The translations under genes were made by a program, and so were the position numbers. Below, piece after piece: positions 24,253-34,870 of a stretch of 64,000 nt of DNA. Under the pieces are notes generated by a model, which saw nothing but the letters and a program-made list of their open reading frames with translations, made no database searches and was not told the DNA's origin. Source of the stretch: Ochotona curzoniae (taxonomy: Eukaryota; Chordata; Mammalia; Lagomorpha; Ochotonidae); the NCBI RefSeq assembly GCF_017591425.1, contig NW_024467120.1, positions 7,130,001 through 7,194,000 on the forward strand, given 5' to 3'. Numbering within the stretch: the first letter of the stretch is position 1; each line of letters opens with the position of its first letter.

Positions 24253-24554
24253 CAGAGTTTGTTTTTATTGCAAAAGCAGATTGACAGAGGAGTGGAGACA
24301 GAAAGATGTTCCATGTACTGGTTCACTTCCCAAGTGGCTGCAGTGGCCGGAGCCAAGCTGATCGGAGGCTGGAAACTTCTTCAGGTCTCCCAAGTGGGAA
24401 CAGAGTCCCAAGACTTTGGGCCGTCCTGCTGCTTTCCCAGGCCACAAGCAGGGAGCTGGATGGGAAGTGGAACACCCAGGACAAGAGTCAGTACCCTTAT
24501 GGGATCCTGGTGCTAGAAGGAAGGGATTAGCCAATTGAGCCATTGAAATGAGCC
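24253..24554 (-). mobile_element. CSINE, reverse orientation
   Basis: Reversed tail, 'gttccatgtactggttcac', 'gggccgtcctgctgctttcc', and a decayed head near 'gagccattgaaatgagcc'. It faces the next CSINE head to head. Confidence 0.88.
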
Positions 24555-24567
24555 ATAAAAATCCTAA

Positions 24568-24892
24568 GAGGACCCGGCACAGTGGTTAGCGGCTAAAGTT
24601 CTAGCCTTGAACATGCTGGCATCCCATATGGGCACTGCTTCTAATCCCGGCAGCCCCACTTTCCCATCCAGCTGCCTGCTTGTGGCCTGGGAAAGCAGTT
24701 GAGGACAGCTCAAAGCCTTGGGACCCTAAACCTGTGTGGCGGACCTAGAGGAAGTTTCTGGCTCATGGCTTCAGATTGGCTCAGCACCGGCCATTGCAGT
24801 CACTTGGGGAGTGAATCATTGGACAGAAGATCTTTCTCTCTGCCTCTCCTCCTCTCTGTATATCTTTACAGTAAAAATAAATCTTTAAAAAA
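24568..24892 (+). mobile_element. CSINE, forward
   Basis: Full length, from GAGGACCCGGCAC through GCTTCTAATCCCGG to the AAAAATAAATCTTTAAAAA tail. Only about 13 bp separate it from the previous, oppositely oriented copy. Confidence 0.92.
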
Positions 24893-24935
24893 GTCTTAAT
24901 CTTACATATAAAGGGAACACATTTCATATATTTAG

Positions 24936-25218
24936 TGTGTACACTCTTAGGATCATTATGTTACTTCCCACCCTGCATTCCATTTTCATTCTACCCTGAT
25001 TCCTGCCTTTCTTAATCTTGTTCTGATTTTTTTTTAATTAAAATTTCCAGTATACTTCATAATCAGTCTTAACTTTCCACTAAATAAAGAAATCAAAGTA
25101 TTAACCAGAGAAGCCACTGTTCCTCCAGATTATAGACAAGAGGTATAAACAATAATCAGATCTCAAAATGTCAGCCTCACTTATGCACATGTTTAGGTAA
25201 TCTGTAAGTTACCACAGA
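24936..25218 (-). mobile_element. Older lagomorph L1 3'-UTR fragment
   Basis: 'aacttttccactaaataaag'-like text, 'ccactgttcctccagattat', 'gacaagaggtataaacaat' and 'aatcagatctcaaaatgtc' match the reverse-oriented 3' tail of an older rabbit/pika L1 as I remember it. Related pieces lie near 34.4 and 50.9 kb. Confidence 0.6.
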
Positions 25219-25438
25219 TTTAGCTCCCTGCTTAAGGCCTGGCAAAGCAGTGGAGGATGGACCAAAGCCTGGGGTACCTGTGCCCATGTGGGATACTCAG
25301 AAGGAACTCATGGCTTTAGATCGGCTCAGCTTGGGCCATTGCTGCTGCTTGGAGAGTGAACCAGCAGAGGGAAGATCTTTCTCTGATACCCTTCTCTGTA
25401 AATCTGCCTTTCCAATCAAAATAAATATTAAAGAGAAA
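25219..25438 (+). mobile_element. CSINE lacking its 5' third
   Basis: It starts at 'agctccctgcttaaggcctgg', downstream of the usual A and B boxes, and continues to the AATAAATATTAAA tail. The 5' end is missing. Confidence 0.85.
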
Positions 25439-25596
25439 GTATCAGGATAATTAATGGATGAAGTAAGTTAAAATATGTTGAGTGATACATAATTTCACCT
25501 CGTCTGGTTTGTTTAGTTTAACAGAAGTCTTAAGGGTGTGTGTGGTTCTCACAGTTCTCAATAAGCGAATGTGTGGAATTTCATAAGTTCAATGAA

Positions 25597-25757
25597 GGAA
25601 TCTCAACTGAACCTGAACTGTGGTTATGCAGCAAGGTGGAGGAATCCACCATGGAGGGAGGGTTGCGGGAGGGGTGGGGGGAATCCCAATACCTATAAAA
25701 CTGTGTCACATAATACAATGTTACTAACAATTAAAAAAAAAAGAAAAAGGAAAAAAA
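25597..25757 (+). mobile_element. Very short L1 3' end, forward
   Basis: It contains the polypurine tract, 'aatcccaatacctataaaac', 'tgtgtcacataatacaatg' and an A-rich tail. It is the only forward copy of the L1 tail that appears reversed at 3.0, 31.3, 39.7, 51.6 and 56.5 kb. Confidence 0.85.
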
Positions 25758-25837
25758 GTTGAATATATTTTCTGACTTTTGACAGGCTATTGGATGATCT
25801 TACACATAGATATAAACTCTTGTAAGATGCAGTTTAA

Positions 25838-26118
25838 GTTTGTTTATATGCAAGGCAGAATGACCCAGAAGGACAAACGAAGATCTTTCATGTGTTTTAC
25901 TCCTTAAATTCCTGTATTACTGGGACTGAGTCAAGCCAGAGCCAGAAATTAGGAACTCTAACTTGCATATGGGTAAGAACGCAAGTGCTTTGATCCAACT
26001 TTTGGTGCCTCCCAGGCACATTAGCAGGTTCCCAGTTCAGAAGCAGAGGCAGAACTTGATCCTAGGCACTGCAATGTATGATGCAGGCATTTCAAGCTGT
26101 GGATTAATGTATTGTGTC
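25838..26118 (-). mobile_element. Old CSINE subtype, reverse orientation
   Basis: 'tatatgcaaggcagaatgac', 'gagccagaaattaggaactc', 'gcacattagcaggttccc' and 'tgatcctaggcactgcaatg' in order. Heavily diverged. Confidence 0.65.
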
Positions 26119-27214
26119 ACCATGTAATATCTGATGCAAGCATTCCTAGCATTCCTATGGCACAATGCCCACCCCTAATTTCTGATTAGTAATCGTTTAG
26201 AGTATTTGGTGCAAATGTGTTTTTGGTATTTTAAGCTTCTGAAGAGATTGAAATGTTTAGATCTGTTTTATTGTAGATAGAAGTGGGGCATTTATAATCA
26301 ATGAGTTGCTTCTGGGTAGACCTCCACATACAAGGTCTTGAGTGTAGTGAAGACTACAAAAAATGACATCTTACGTGAAAATGTGGGCTACTAGGCAAAA
26401 GACAAACCAACACAGCTGAAGCAGATTCCATAAAATTGTAATTGCTACTTTCTGTACCTTGTTGACTATGCTAGCTCCTCTTTTTGACTTAAATGCATTT
26501 GAAACAAGGGCATTGTTGAAGTGCCCTGCCTGGATTGTGCCCTTTCATGACCACTCCATGAAAATCTCACTTTGCCTCTGGGTCTGCCTGGCTTATGTGG
26601 ATTTGGGGTGGGTGTTGGCGGGATGCTCTGCAGGATGTGAATGAATTCATCTCCCCCCCTCCCCCCCGCCTTTCTCTTACTTGTGATCATCTAACTTCAC
26701 TCTTCCAGCTTTTCTCCTTTGCTTTCTTTTCATAGTGCCCAGGGTTTCAGGTACAACAAACAAAAAGTTTGTTAAATGGAAAAAAAAAATGGGACTCAAA
26801 GAGGCCAATGGAATAATTGAGGCTGTATAACCTAGAACAGCACATGGATATGTTGTGAAAGTACGAGTTATTGAAAAAGGCCCTAGGAATATTTGCAATA
26901 GTAATGCAGTGTTAAGCATTATTAGTGATAACTTAAAATTCATTAAGTGACATGCTTAAGAATGGATACTTTTGAATGTATGTTGCATGGAATTAATTGT
27001 GGCTTAATCTGGTGAAGGTTTATTTTTATGTGATAGAATTTTGGAAGTAGATGTCCACTGTCATTGACCAGGCCATTGGACAATGTTAGAACTATTGTTC
27101 TGTGATGTTCTTGGCCTTTCTTTAGTGGTTGCATAAAGCTCTGCAATCAATTATCTGCAAGTTACAGGTACTTTTATTCCTTACTAAGTACAGTTTATTT
27201 CCTCCTTTGCTTGA
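26119..27214. other. Intronic sequence with a short C-rich tract
   Basis: Two C runs occur at about 26653-26669. No gene or repeat is recognised. Confidence 0.4.
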
Positions 27215-27425
27215 ATTTGCTGCCTAAATTTCTTGGCTATGTTGAATGTGGAGTGGTGAAACTGAATATTATGGCCTTGTTTCTGATCTCAAATGAAAGG
27301 CTTAAGTTTTCTAACCTCAAGAAAGTTGTTAGCTGTAGGATTTTTATTGTTGGACGTTCCTTATGTGTGTCAGGTAAATCTTATCCCTATTTTGAGTGGT
27401 TCTGTCAGAAGCCTATTTTGAACTT
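27215..27425 (-). mobile_element. Ancient L1 ORF2 fragment, reverse orientation
   Basis: 'ttgaatgtggagtggtgaaa', then 'gttgttagctgtaggattttt' resembles the antisense ORF2 segment 'ttgaataggagtggtgag ... ttagctgtgggttt'. Divergence is high. Confidence 0.5.
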
Positions 27426-27649
27426 CACAGATAATGTTGTGAAGGGACGTGATCACTTTTTAGTTGAAACTAAGGTAGTATGTGAGCAGTACAGTGATAA
27501 CGTTTGAATGTTATGTGAAGACAAAAAATTAGTCACTAAATGTTATATAAAGATGTTATTGGACTCTGAATCAACTCCATGTGTGCATTTTTATGTAAGG
27601 AAACAGGAGACATTCTTTCTGTTCATTGAATTTACAAATGCATATTTTT

Positions 27650-28325
27650 TTACTTTAAAAGGCAGAGTTTGAGAAAGAGAAATCTCTCCCATTTGCTGGT
27701 TGACTCCTTCGATTGCCACAAGGGCCAGGACAGGCAGGAGCCAGAAGCTGCATCTGGGTCTCTCTCAATCAAGGGTGAGAGAGACTTAAGTCTTTTAATC
27801 TTTTAAAACTAAAACAGTGAAAATGCACAGAATCTTTCTTTTTAAAGATTTATTTATTTTTATTGGAAAGGCGGATATACAAAGAGGATGAGAGACAGAG
27901 GAAGATCTTCCGTCTGATTCATTCCCCAAGTGACTGCAGTGGCCAGTGCTACGCCCATCCGGAGCCGGGAACCAGTAACCTCTTCCAGGTCTCCCACGCA
28001 GGTGCAGGGTCCAATACTCTGGGCCATCCTTGACTGCTTTTCCCATGCCACAAGAAGGGAGCTGGATGGGAAGTGGAGCTGCCAGGATATGGGATCCAGG
28101 CATGTTCAAGGCGAGGACTTTAGCTGCTAGGCCATGATGCCAGGCCCAAAATGCACAGAATCTTTTAGGAGAGACTTCTGGTTTAAAGTTCCTTGGGCCA
28201 TCGTCTACTTTTCTAGGTGCATTAGCAGGGAACTAGATAGAAAATGGAGCAGCATGGACTTGAACCAGCATCCGTAGGTGATGCCTTTGTTGCAAGTGGC
28301 AGGTTAACCTTCTATGCCCTGAAGA
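27650..28325 (-). mobile_element. Old CSINE split by a younger CSINE
   Basis: The reversed 3' part is at about 27650-27819 ('ctcccatttgctggttgac', 'aggagccagaagctgcatc'). The rest continues at 28166-28325 ('ccttgggccatcgtctac', 'cattagcagggaactag', 'acttgaaccagcatccg'). The insertion between them has its own TSD. Confidence 0.75.
27838..28147 (-). mobile_element. CSINE with 18-bp TSD, nested in an older CSINE
   Basis: AAAATGCACAGAATCTTT at 27820-27837 and 28148-28165 is an exact 18-bp TSD. The body is a full-length reversed CSINE ending 'gatgccaggccc'. Confidence 0.95.
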
Positions 28326-28599
28326 AAATGTCCCTTTAATTTACACATTTTAAAGAATAAGAAACTTTGTTAGTATCTTTGGTCCTGTCTCTGATCTTAT
28401 TTCTGTAACATTGCTCTCTTTATTAGTCTCCAGGACAAAAAATTTCAGTGGTCAGAGTGATGCTCCATGTCTTATAGTGCCTTACCATCTCTTGAAGGTT
28501 TGGTTATTTTATTTATAGAAGCTTTATTTTTTTATGTTGAGGAATATCCTGCTTCTGTAATCTTCTTTTAAAAATGAAACTTTAAAAAAGACACCTGTA

Positions 28600-29260
28600 G
28601 AAAAGTTGCCACCACCGCATACTCCTTTTTCTGAGCCATTTCACTGTAAGCAGCTGGCTCAGTATCCCATCATTTCCATAGACTTCAGTGTATATTTACT
28701 GTAAGACTGTTGTACTAAACCACAACCATCATCGAAACCAGAACATTAGCATATAGGTATTGCTGCTCCTTCTCCTCAGACCTCCTTCCTATTACTCCCC
28801 AAATGTCCTTTATAGCAAAAGGGCCCAGTGTGAAATTACATTTTGCATTGAGTTGTCACTTCCTTTTTTGAGGTTCCTTTAATCTGGACCTATTTCTGTT
28901 TTTCCTTGCCTTTGTGACATTTTTGAAGAGCACGGGCCAGTTGTTGGAATGATGATCCCTTGATTTGGGTTTGTCTGATGTTCCACAGGTGTAGGTTCCA
29001 GTTGTAACAGTCTTGGCAGGATCTTCTCAGAAGTGACGGCTACTTCCCCTCAGTGCACCCTATAAGGGCCCTTTCTTTGATTTGTCCTTTTATTGGTGAT
29101 GTTAACTTTGATCACTTGATGGTAGGGTCTATTGGGTTTCTGTATTGGGAGGTTATATTTTTCTCCTTTGTAGCTAATCTGTTTTGTGAAGTGATTCTTG
29201 GATGCGTTTGAAATTTCTTGTTTTTTGAACTTTTACCCCTCTTGAGCTTTTGTGCTTGCG
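28600..29260. mobile_element. Ancient L1M-type 3'-end sequence
   Basis: 'cattttgcattgagttgtca', 'gtttttccttgcctttgtga', 'atttgggtttgtctgatgtt' and 'gttaactttgatcacttga' are hallmark phrases of old mammalian L1M 3' ends. I am unsure of orientation. Confidence 0.7.
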
Positions 29261-29329
29261 TGTTGCTGCCTTTTCCAGGGGTGCTTTCTCTCATCCTCCG
29301 CCAGATCTCCTTATGGTTTGGGTTAGATT

Positions 29330-29560
29330 CAGTGTCTTCCAAAGGCCCATTTGTTGGGGGCTTCATCCCTGAGGGCTTATGTTAATGATTGATCTGTTCA
29401 TGTAAATGATTAACGGTTAATGGTGGAAGCTTGGTCCAGTGCTGGTGTTCAGGAGGTGGGGCCTGTGGGAGGTCCTTAAGACTTTGAGGGCGTGCACTTT
29501 TGAAGGTAGCTCTTCAAATGCTTTCAGTGAGGCTCCCTGCTTCCTAACTGCCTGTGCAAT
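29330..29560. repeat. Possible ancient LTR-type repeat
   Basis: 'gaagcttggtccagtgctgg', 'caggaggtggggcctgtgg' and 'gaggtccttaagactttgag' recall phrases of old mammalian LTR or MaLR-like repeats. I cannot name the family or fix the ends. Confidence 0.35.
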
Positions 29561-29769
29561 CCTCCCAGTGCAGTGGACAGCAGCCTGGCGGGGTCACCTG
29601 ATGTTGAATGGAACTGTGGCCCCTCAAAACTAGCTTCTCCCAGGTATTTTAGCTCAAGTAACAGAAGTTTATCGCAGGTGACAGGCACCAGGAGGGAGGC
29701 TGTGATGAAACTGGGCCGGGTCATTCTCTGCACAGGTTCTCCCCTGCTATTTTAGCTCTTCTATAGGCC

Positions 29770-31273
29770 TCCCCTGTTCAGTTGGCACTCTTCTCTTCTG
29801 GGCGGGGGCACCCCAGGTCAGGCCACCCTTTCCTGAGACCTCCATCTAGTGTACACCTTCCCTGGTGTGTCCTGTTGGTTGTCCTACAGGGATCCCTTCG
29901 TTTAGGCTCTGAGGCCCTGTGGGGGCTGTTGGACTGGTTCTGGTGACTCATGCCAGACACCTCTGCTTTATGCCACCCCCAGCTTCCTTTTCCCTTGGGC
30001 ATTGATGAGCATGTTGAGTCACCCTCCCATGCAGATGCCTTCCTCATCCTGCTCGTGTCCTTGCCAGGCCAGGATACATTGCCTCTGCTGCCTCCCACCT
30101 TCTACCAACACAACTTCCTGCCTTGTTCCACCTCGCCTACTGACTTTCCTTGTGAATTGATCTAATGAGGTAGGGAGGGAAGAGTTGGCTTCTATCTCCT
30201 CTCAGTTGCCATGTTCTAAACAGCTTTCTGGTGTTCATCAGTTTTTACCTATTCATGGATAGTAGGCAGGTGGAAATTTTTATTGTTCTATATGTAAGGT
30301 TTGTTTTCCTTAGGGAAAAGCAGATTACTACAATTAATTGAATAAACGTGCAAAAGCCTGGCTGGGAGCATTACAGTCCCTGTATGTGAGAGTGAGGGCG
30401 TGCCACATCATGCTGCTTGGCTTTGGCCTGGGGATAGTATGCACTCAGTATATTCCTGTTCAGGCTCTAAGGCCCGTGGTTCACCTTGGCTCTGCCTGCT
30501 GACTTCCAACTGATGATACCTACTTGTAGTTCACAGCGTTGCTTTCTCTCCTTCCTCTCTTGCCTGGGAGACAGGGATGAAAGGGACTGTTGGGAGCTCA
30601 ACATAATGTTTGAAAATGTTTTGCAAATGGGAAAATGGTATGCAAATGTGGTTATTTTGTTTGAATTTATTACACAGTCAAAATTGAGCTGTATGGGAAA
30701 TTAAAGTCAAGTGTTTTAATTGCACTTATGACTGCTAGGCAAATTCTGACTCATAAGGCAGAGGAGGAGGCAGCATAGTTTTTTTCACCAAGTCTTGAAG
30801 TCCATTGTTTCTCACCATTTCTCAGCCCAACAAATATACCTCTATTGAAGGCCTGCCCACTCATTATGGCTTTGTAACAGATTTTCACTTTCTGTGTGGT
30901 TTTCTCCCTTTTTGTATATTAGTCTCCCCTGCTCTAGAGCCTGCTGTCTCTCCTCTTTGACATCTCATTGTCAACCTTCCTTTGATTCTTGGATGCATTC
31001 ACTGGCTTGTTGCCCTGTTCTTCAGGCATCTATCAGTGGGGAATGAAGAAACATAGGGCAGGGTTCTTGCACTGACCCCATGTGCTGCCCCTACATCTTT
31101 CTTTGACTTGGTCCTCCTGGGGATGTCCATTTATGCTGCTGGAGCCATTCTTGGGATTAGCCTTCTAGGTTGGAAACCAGTGAATCTTTGCCCTGTCATC
31201 TCCAAGATGGTGTCAGTTTTTAAGTCTTTCCAAAAGTCTTGAGCTTCGTTGCTTTCATAATTGACAATTTGTC
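29770..31273. other. Intronic sequence, nothing recognised
   Basis: Moderately GC-rich at first (29.8-30.2 kb), then AT-rich. The 106-codon minus-strand frame at 29778-30098 has no recognised domain. Confidence 0.4.
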
Positions 31274-32027
31274 TCTTGCCCTTCTTTTCCTTTTTTTTTT
31301 AATTAATTGCATTGCATTATGTGCAGTTTCATAAACTATGGGATTCCCCCAGCCCCTTCCCTTAGCCTCCCCCCCCCCCCATGGTGGATTCCTTCATCTT
31401 GTTGCAGTACTACAGTTCAAATTCAGTCAGGATTCTTTCATTGCAAGCGTATACCAAGCATAGAGTCCAGCATCTTATTGTCCAGATAAATTCAACGGTT
31501 TCTTGGGAAGACCATCTCTGGTTTGAAGGCAGAGCTGGCAGAATATCATCCCAATCTATTAAAAGCCCCAACATAACAACAATAACTTAAAACATTAATT
31601 CCATAATTGACATGGTATTGAGTAACCATTGTTACAAGATGCAAGTTCTTATCCACATCCTGTGACTACTTCATTGACATTTCAATTTTAGTTTCTATAC
31701 AGAACCGGCTGCCATACACCTTAAAATGGCTATAGGGTATTCAGCTGTCTCGTGTCTATTTTCATGTTAGTATGTGGCAGTTTATAACATTGAAGCATAA
31801 TTTTGCTGAACCTGGCTTTTTGTTGGGTAGTCTAGACTGGCTTTTAACTCTAACAAGGCATATGTCAACAGTTGAGGTACAGAACACTGTTAGGAGGGGT
31901 GTGCAGAGAAATCCTCAATACTTCAGTGAGGAGTAACTAATCTTTGTGTCCTACCTAGTAAGGTATGTGTGAGTCCACACTGTTTCCTGTCTGATCCCAA
32001 GCTCTCATTTTTCTCTGCCTATTCTAG

Positions 32028-32028
<1 letters not shown>

Positions 32029-32061
<33 letters not shown>
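32029..32061. repeat. (TG)n microsatellite within the L1 tail
   Basis: About 16 uninterrupted TG units. Three other L1-tail copies have a GT tract at the same place, of different length. Confidence 0.95.
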
Positions 32062-32064
<3 letters not shown>

Positions 32065-32093
32065 GGGGGTGGGCTCTGGAGCGACCCTGATGG

Positions 32094-32249
32094 TCATTGC
32101 AAAAGAGGGTTGAGGTCCAAAGTTGGAGCTAAGTAAGGACCAGAGAAAGCTCCTCTCCTGAGTCCTGAAGGAAGTTTGCCGTTCTCCTGTTCGTTTGGTG
32201 CACCGCTTAGGTCTCATTGCTGTTTCGATGACCTTGGGACCTGTGAGGA
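32094..32249. repeat. Local duplication, copy A (inside the L1 tail)
   Basis: This 156-bp block matches 32615-32767 with one substitution and one 3-bp gap. It carries changes not seen in the other L1-tail copies ('gcaaaagagggttgagg'). Confidence 0.95.
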
Positions 32250-32596
32250 AGGATTTGGGCTTCTTCCATCCCATGTGGTGGATCCCATTGGGGGTGGGTG
32301 ACCTCAGAGTTCTCAGCCTCTGAAGGCGCTCCAATTCCTCGTGGTCTCCTTGGCAGTTGGGATGTAGTCCTTGGTTCCCGTAGTGATGGTCTTTGGTGAG
32401 GATCTGGGAGTCTCTGGGGTTGGGATACCATCTTCCTCCTGTCCACCTGCTCTATTTTCTTGCCCTTATTTTCAAGGTAAACATTAGAACCTCAGCCTGC
32501 CAGATTCCAGACTGGGCTGAGATTATACTCACATGGAAAAGACCCCTGGGCCTATACCAGTACTGCAAGGAGCTGCCGCTTTGAAGAAGTCTGTTA

Positions 32597-32619
32597 AATG
32601 ACACATACGGTGTGTCATT
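32597..32619. repeat. 9-bp inverted repeat at the duplication edge
   Basis: AATGACACA (32597-32605) and TGTGTCATT (32611-32619) are exact reverse complements around a 5-nt spacer. The right arm overlaps the start of duplication copy B. Confidence 0.85.
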
Positions 32620-32767
32620 GCAAAAGAGGGTTGAGGTCCAAAGTTGGAGCTAAGTAAGGACCAGAGAAAGCTCCTCTCCTGAGTCCTGAAGGAAGTTTGC
32701 CGTTCTGTTCGTTTGGTGCACCACTTAGGTCTCATTGCTGTTTCGATGACCTTGGGACCTGTGAGGA
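32615..32767. repeat. Local duplication, copy B (outside the L1 insertion)
   Basis: The 153-bp second copy lies 365 bp beyond copy A and beyond the L1's TSD, in the same orientation. Its left edge falls in a 9-bp palindromic arm (32611-32619). Confidence 0.95.
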
Positions 32768-32985
32768 TCTGTAAAATGCTCCTGTGGATAGGGCATGGAC
32801 TGAAGGAAGGAGACTTACCCTGTTAGACCCATACTTAGGTCTGGAAGCATCTTCAGTCTAGGACAGTTTGATATCTAGAATACAAATCTAATTATCCAGA
32901 TACAGCTTCAGTTAACAGTTTGATGCATTTTTCTCATCTCAAAAATATATTTTTGCTTTGATTTTCTAATTATACTTTTGTTCAC

Positions 32986-33232
32986 AGATTTATCTATTTA
33001 AAGTAAGAGTGACAGAGGATTTTATATCTGCTAGTTCATTCCCCAAGTGGCCACACCAGCCATGTTGGGCCAGCTGAAAACCAGCTGGGAACTGCATCTG
33101 GATCTCCATGTGGCTGATAAGGACTCAGGTACTTCAGCCATTGCCTCCTGCTTCCCAGCACATTGACAGGACTCAGTGGGTTGGGCATGTCAAAGGATAG
33201 CTTACGATGCTGTGCCACAGCACCCACTCCAT
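32986..33232 (-). mobile_element. Old CSINE, reverse orientation
   Basis: 'acagatttatctatttaaag', 'tctgctagttcattcccc', 'gctgggaactgcatctgg' and 'atgctgtgccacagcaccc' in order. Confidence 0.7.
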
Positions 33233-33307
33233 GTCTTGTTTGGCAATAACAACAGCAAAAGCACATGACATGTTGCACAGTATTTCATAGGCTAAAAGTT
33301 GTTATTT

Positions 33308-33636
33308 TTGGGGCCCGGCATGGTGGCGCAAGTGGTTAAGGTCCTCGCCTTGCATGCCCGGGATCCCATATGGGCGACGGTTCTATCCCGGCAGCCCCGC
33401 TTGCCTTCCAGCTCCCTGCCTGTGGCCCAAGAAAGCAGTCGAGGACGGCCCAAAGCTTTGGGACCCTGCACCCACGTGGGAGACCCGGAGGAGGCTCCTG
33501 GCTTCGGATCGGCATAGCACCGGCCGTTGCGCTCACTTGGGGGGTGAATCATCGGACGGAAGATCTTCCTCTGTCTCTCCTTTCTGTATATCCGCCTTTC
33601 CAATAGAAAAAATAATAAAAATAAATCTTTTTTAAA
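33308..33636 (+). mobile_element. Young CSINE with 14-bp TSD
   Basis: Near-consensus. AAAAGTTGTTATTT at 33294-33307 and 33637-33650 is an exact TSD. B-box region GGTTCTATCCCGG has lost one A. Confidence 0.95.
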
Positions 33637-33834
33637 AAAAGTTGTTATTTCTGTTCCTGTTGCACCATGGTATTCTGTAAGAAATGCTGGCTCTTGGTAT
33701 TGCTTGCTCCAGCTTCTGTTTGTCTAGTGGTAACTTCTGATTGCTTTGGTTATTCTGTTTTTTTTTTTTTTTTTCTTCCCCAACTTGGTATACAGGCTCA
33801 CACATTTGCATACCTTCCTGCCTCCTTGGGTCTT

Positions 33835-33948
33835 TGTTTATTCATCTGTTCATTCATTCATTTAGGCACAATGAAACCATTGTCCGCTCTGTCCTGAGCT
33901 CTGCTCTTGGGATTAAAGATGAATAACCTGTCTCTAGGGATTATGTAT
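33835..33948 (+). mobile_element. L2 fragment
   Basis: 'tcattcattcatttaggcac', 'cctgagctctgctcttggga' and 'aaagatgaataacctgtct' follow the L2 3'-region order. Confidence 0.5.
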
Positions 33949-33959
33949 TTATGAATTGC

Positions 33960-34054
33960 TGCCACAGTGCTCCACAGGCTACAACAGGCACTCCAGTATG
34001 GGATATGGTTGTCTGTTGTGGAAGTTTAACCCACTGTCCTGCAACATCTGCCCC
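33960..34054 (-). mobile_element. Old CSINE 5' fragment, reverse orientation
   Basis: 'caggcactccagtatgggat', 'gtttaacccactgtcctgca' and terminal 'atctgcccc' represent the head of the older subtype. Confidence 0.65.
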
Positions 34055-34059
34055 TTCAT

Positions 34060-34870
34060 TTCTTTTTATTGGTGGTTGATAGTCCATTGTATGAATCTAT
34101 AGTATTTACCCATTATTCAGTGAGTAGTCTTTTGGGGGTGCTTCGAATTTTTGATTATTAGAACTAATGCTAATATTTACATGCTTCAGAGTGAATGTTT
34201 TCTTGTATAGGATATAGATGTTTACCAATTTGAGGATGTCATTATTTTCCAAAGCAGGCATGCCATTTTGTGTATCCATTTGTGTATTTATACAGTTTCT
34301 ATAAATCCTTGCCAACAGTGTTTCTCAATTTGTAGCCATCCTGGTAGGAAAAATATGTGTGACTCATTCTATTTATTTTAATTTTAGGTTTTTTTTAAAC
34401 AAATTCAGTATAGTCCACAGATAGAATTCTATAACTCTAATGGTATTTCCTCCCTCTCCTCCTCAACTCTCCTTCCCTTCCTTTAGTTTTTGTGGTGACA
34501 TTTTTAATTTATGTAACAGTCAAGAGCTTAATGCTCCAGTAGATAAAAAAATCTAATACGTTAACAGCAGGAAGACTAGTACTGGGAGAATATGGGTGGA
34601 GCTATGAATGATAATCTGAGGGAAAGATGACCATTTCGCTTTTAAACAGTGAATTGTAAAATCAGATTTACTAGTATAGCAGTATTGATTTGACAAAAGT
34701 ATAAAGATTGCAAAAACTATTTGTAGCAATACTAAAGCAAACACCCACATTTGTGTTTTGAGCCTTTTTCTTTTTACTCTTTAAATGTGGCACTCACGTA
34801 GGATACCTCATTGTGATTTTGATTTGTATTTTCCTGATGCCTAATGAGTTATTAGCTTTTGGAACCATTA
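34060..34870 (-). mobile_element. Ancient L1 ORF2 fragment, interrupted
   Basis: 'taaatccttgccaacagtg' and 'tgtagccatcctggtagg' (to about 34350) continue after an insertion with 'atacctcattgtgattttga' and 'gtattttcctgatgcctaat' (34800-34850). These are consecutive parts of the antisense L1 ORF2 end. Confidence 0.65.
34370..34784 (-). mobile_element. Older lagomorph L1 3'-UTR piece nested in the ancient L1
   Basis: 'aaattcagtatagtccacag', a pyrimidine-rich block (34450-34485) and 'tttttgtggtgaca' resemble the reverse-oriented lagomorph L1 tail also seen near 24.9 kb. It separates two halves of one older L1. Confidence 0.5.

Larger units (their letters stand above)
31290..32457 (-). mobile_element. 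L1 3'-end insertion with 16-bp TSD
   Basis: Same family and almost the same 5' end as the copy at 3049-4216. TCTTGCCCTTCTTTTC at 31274-31289 recurs with one mismatch at 32458-32473. It contains a C-run (minus-strand G-rich polypurine tract) at about 31369-31380 and a (TG)16 tract at 32029-32061. The minus-strand open frame holds PTPNGIHHMGWKKPKS, shared with the 3-kb copy. Confidence 0.85.

Noticed and set aside
32005..32334. Open frame on the minus strand as an independent gene
   Set aside because: It lies in an L1-tailed insertion and is shared in damaged form by the copy at 3 kb. A stretch of His-Thr repeats in it comes from the GT microsatellite.
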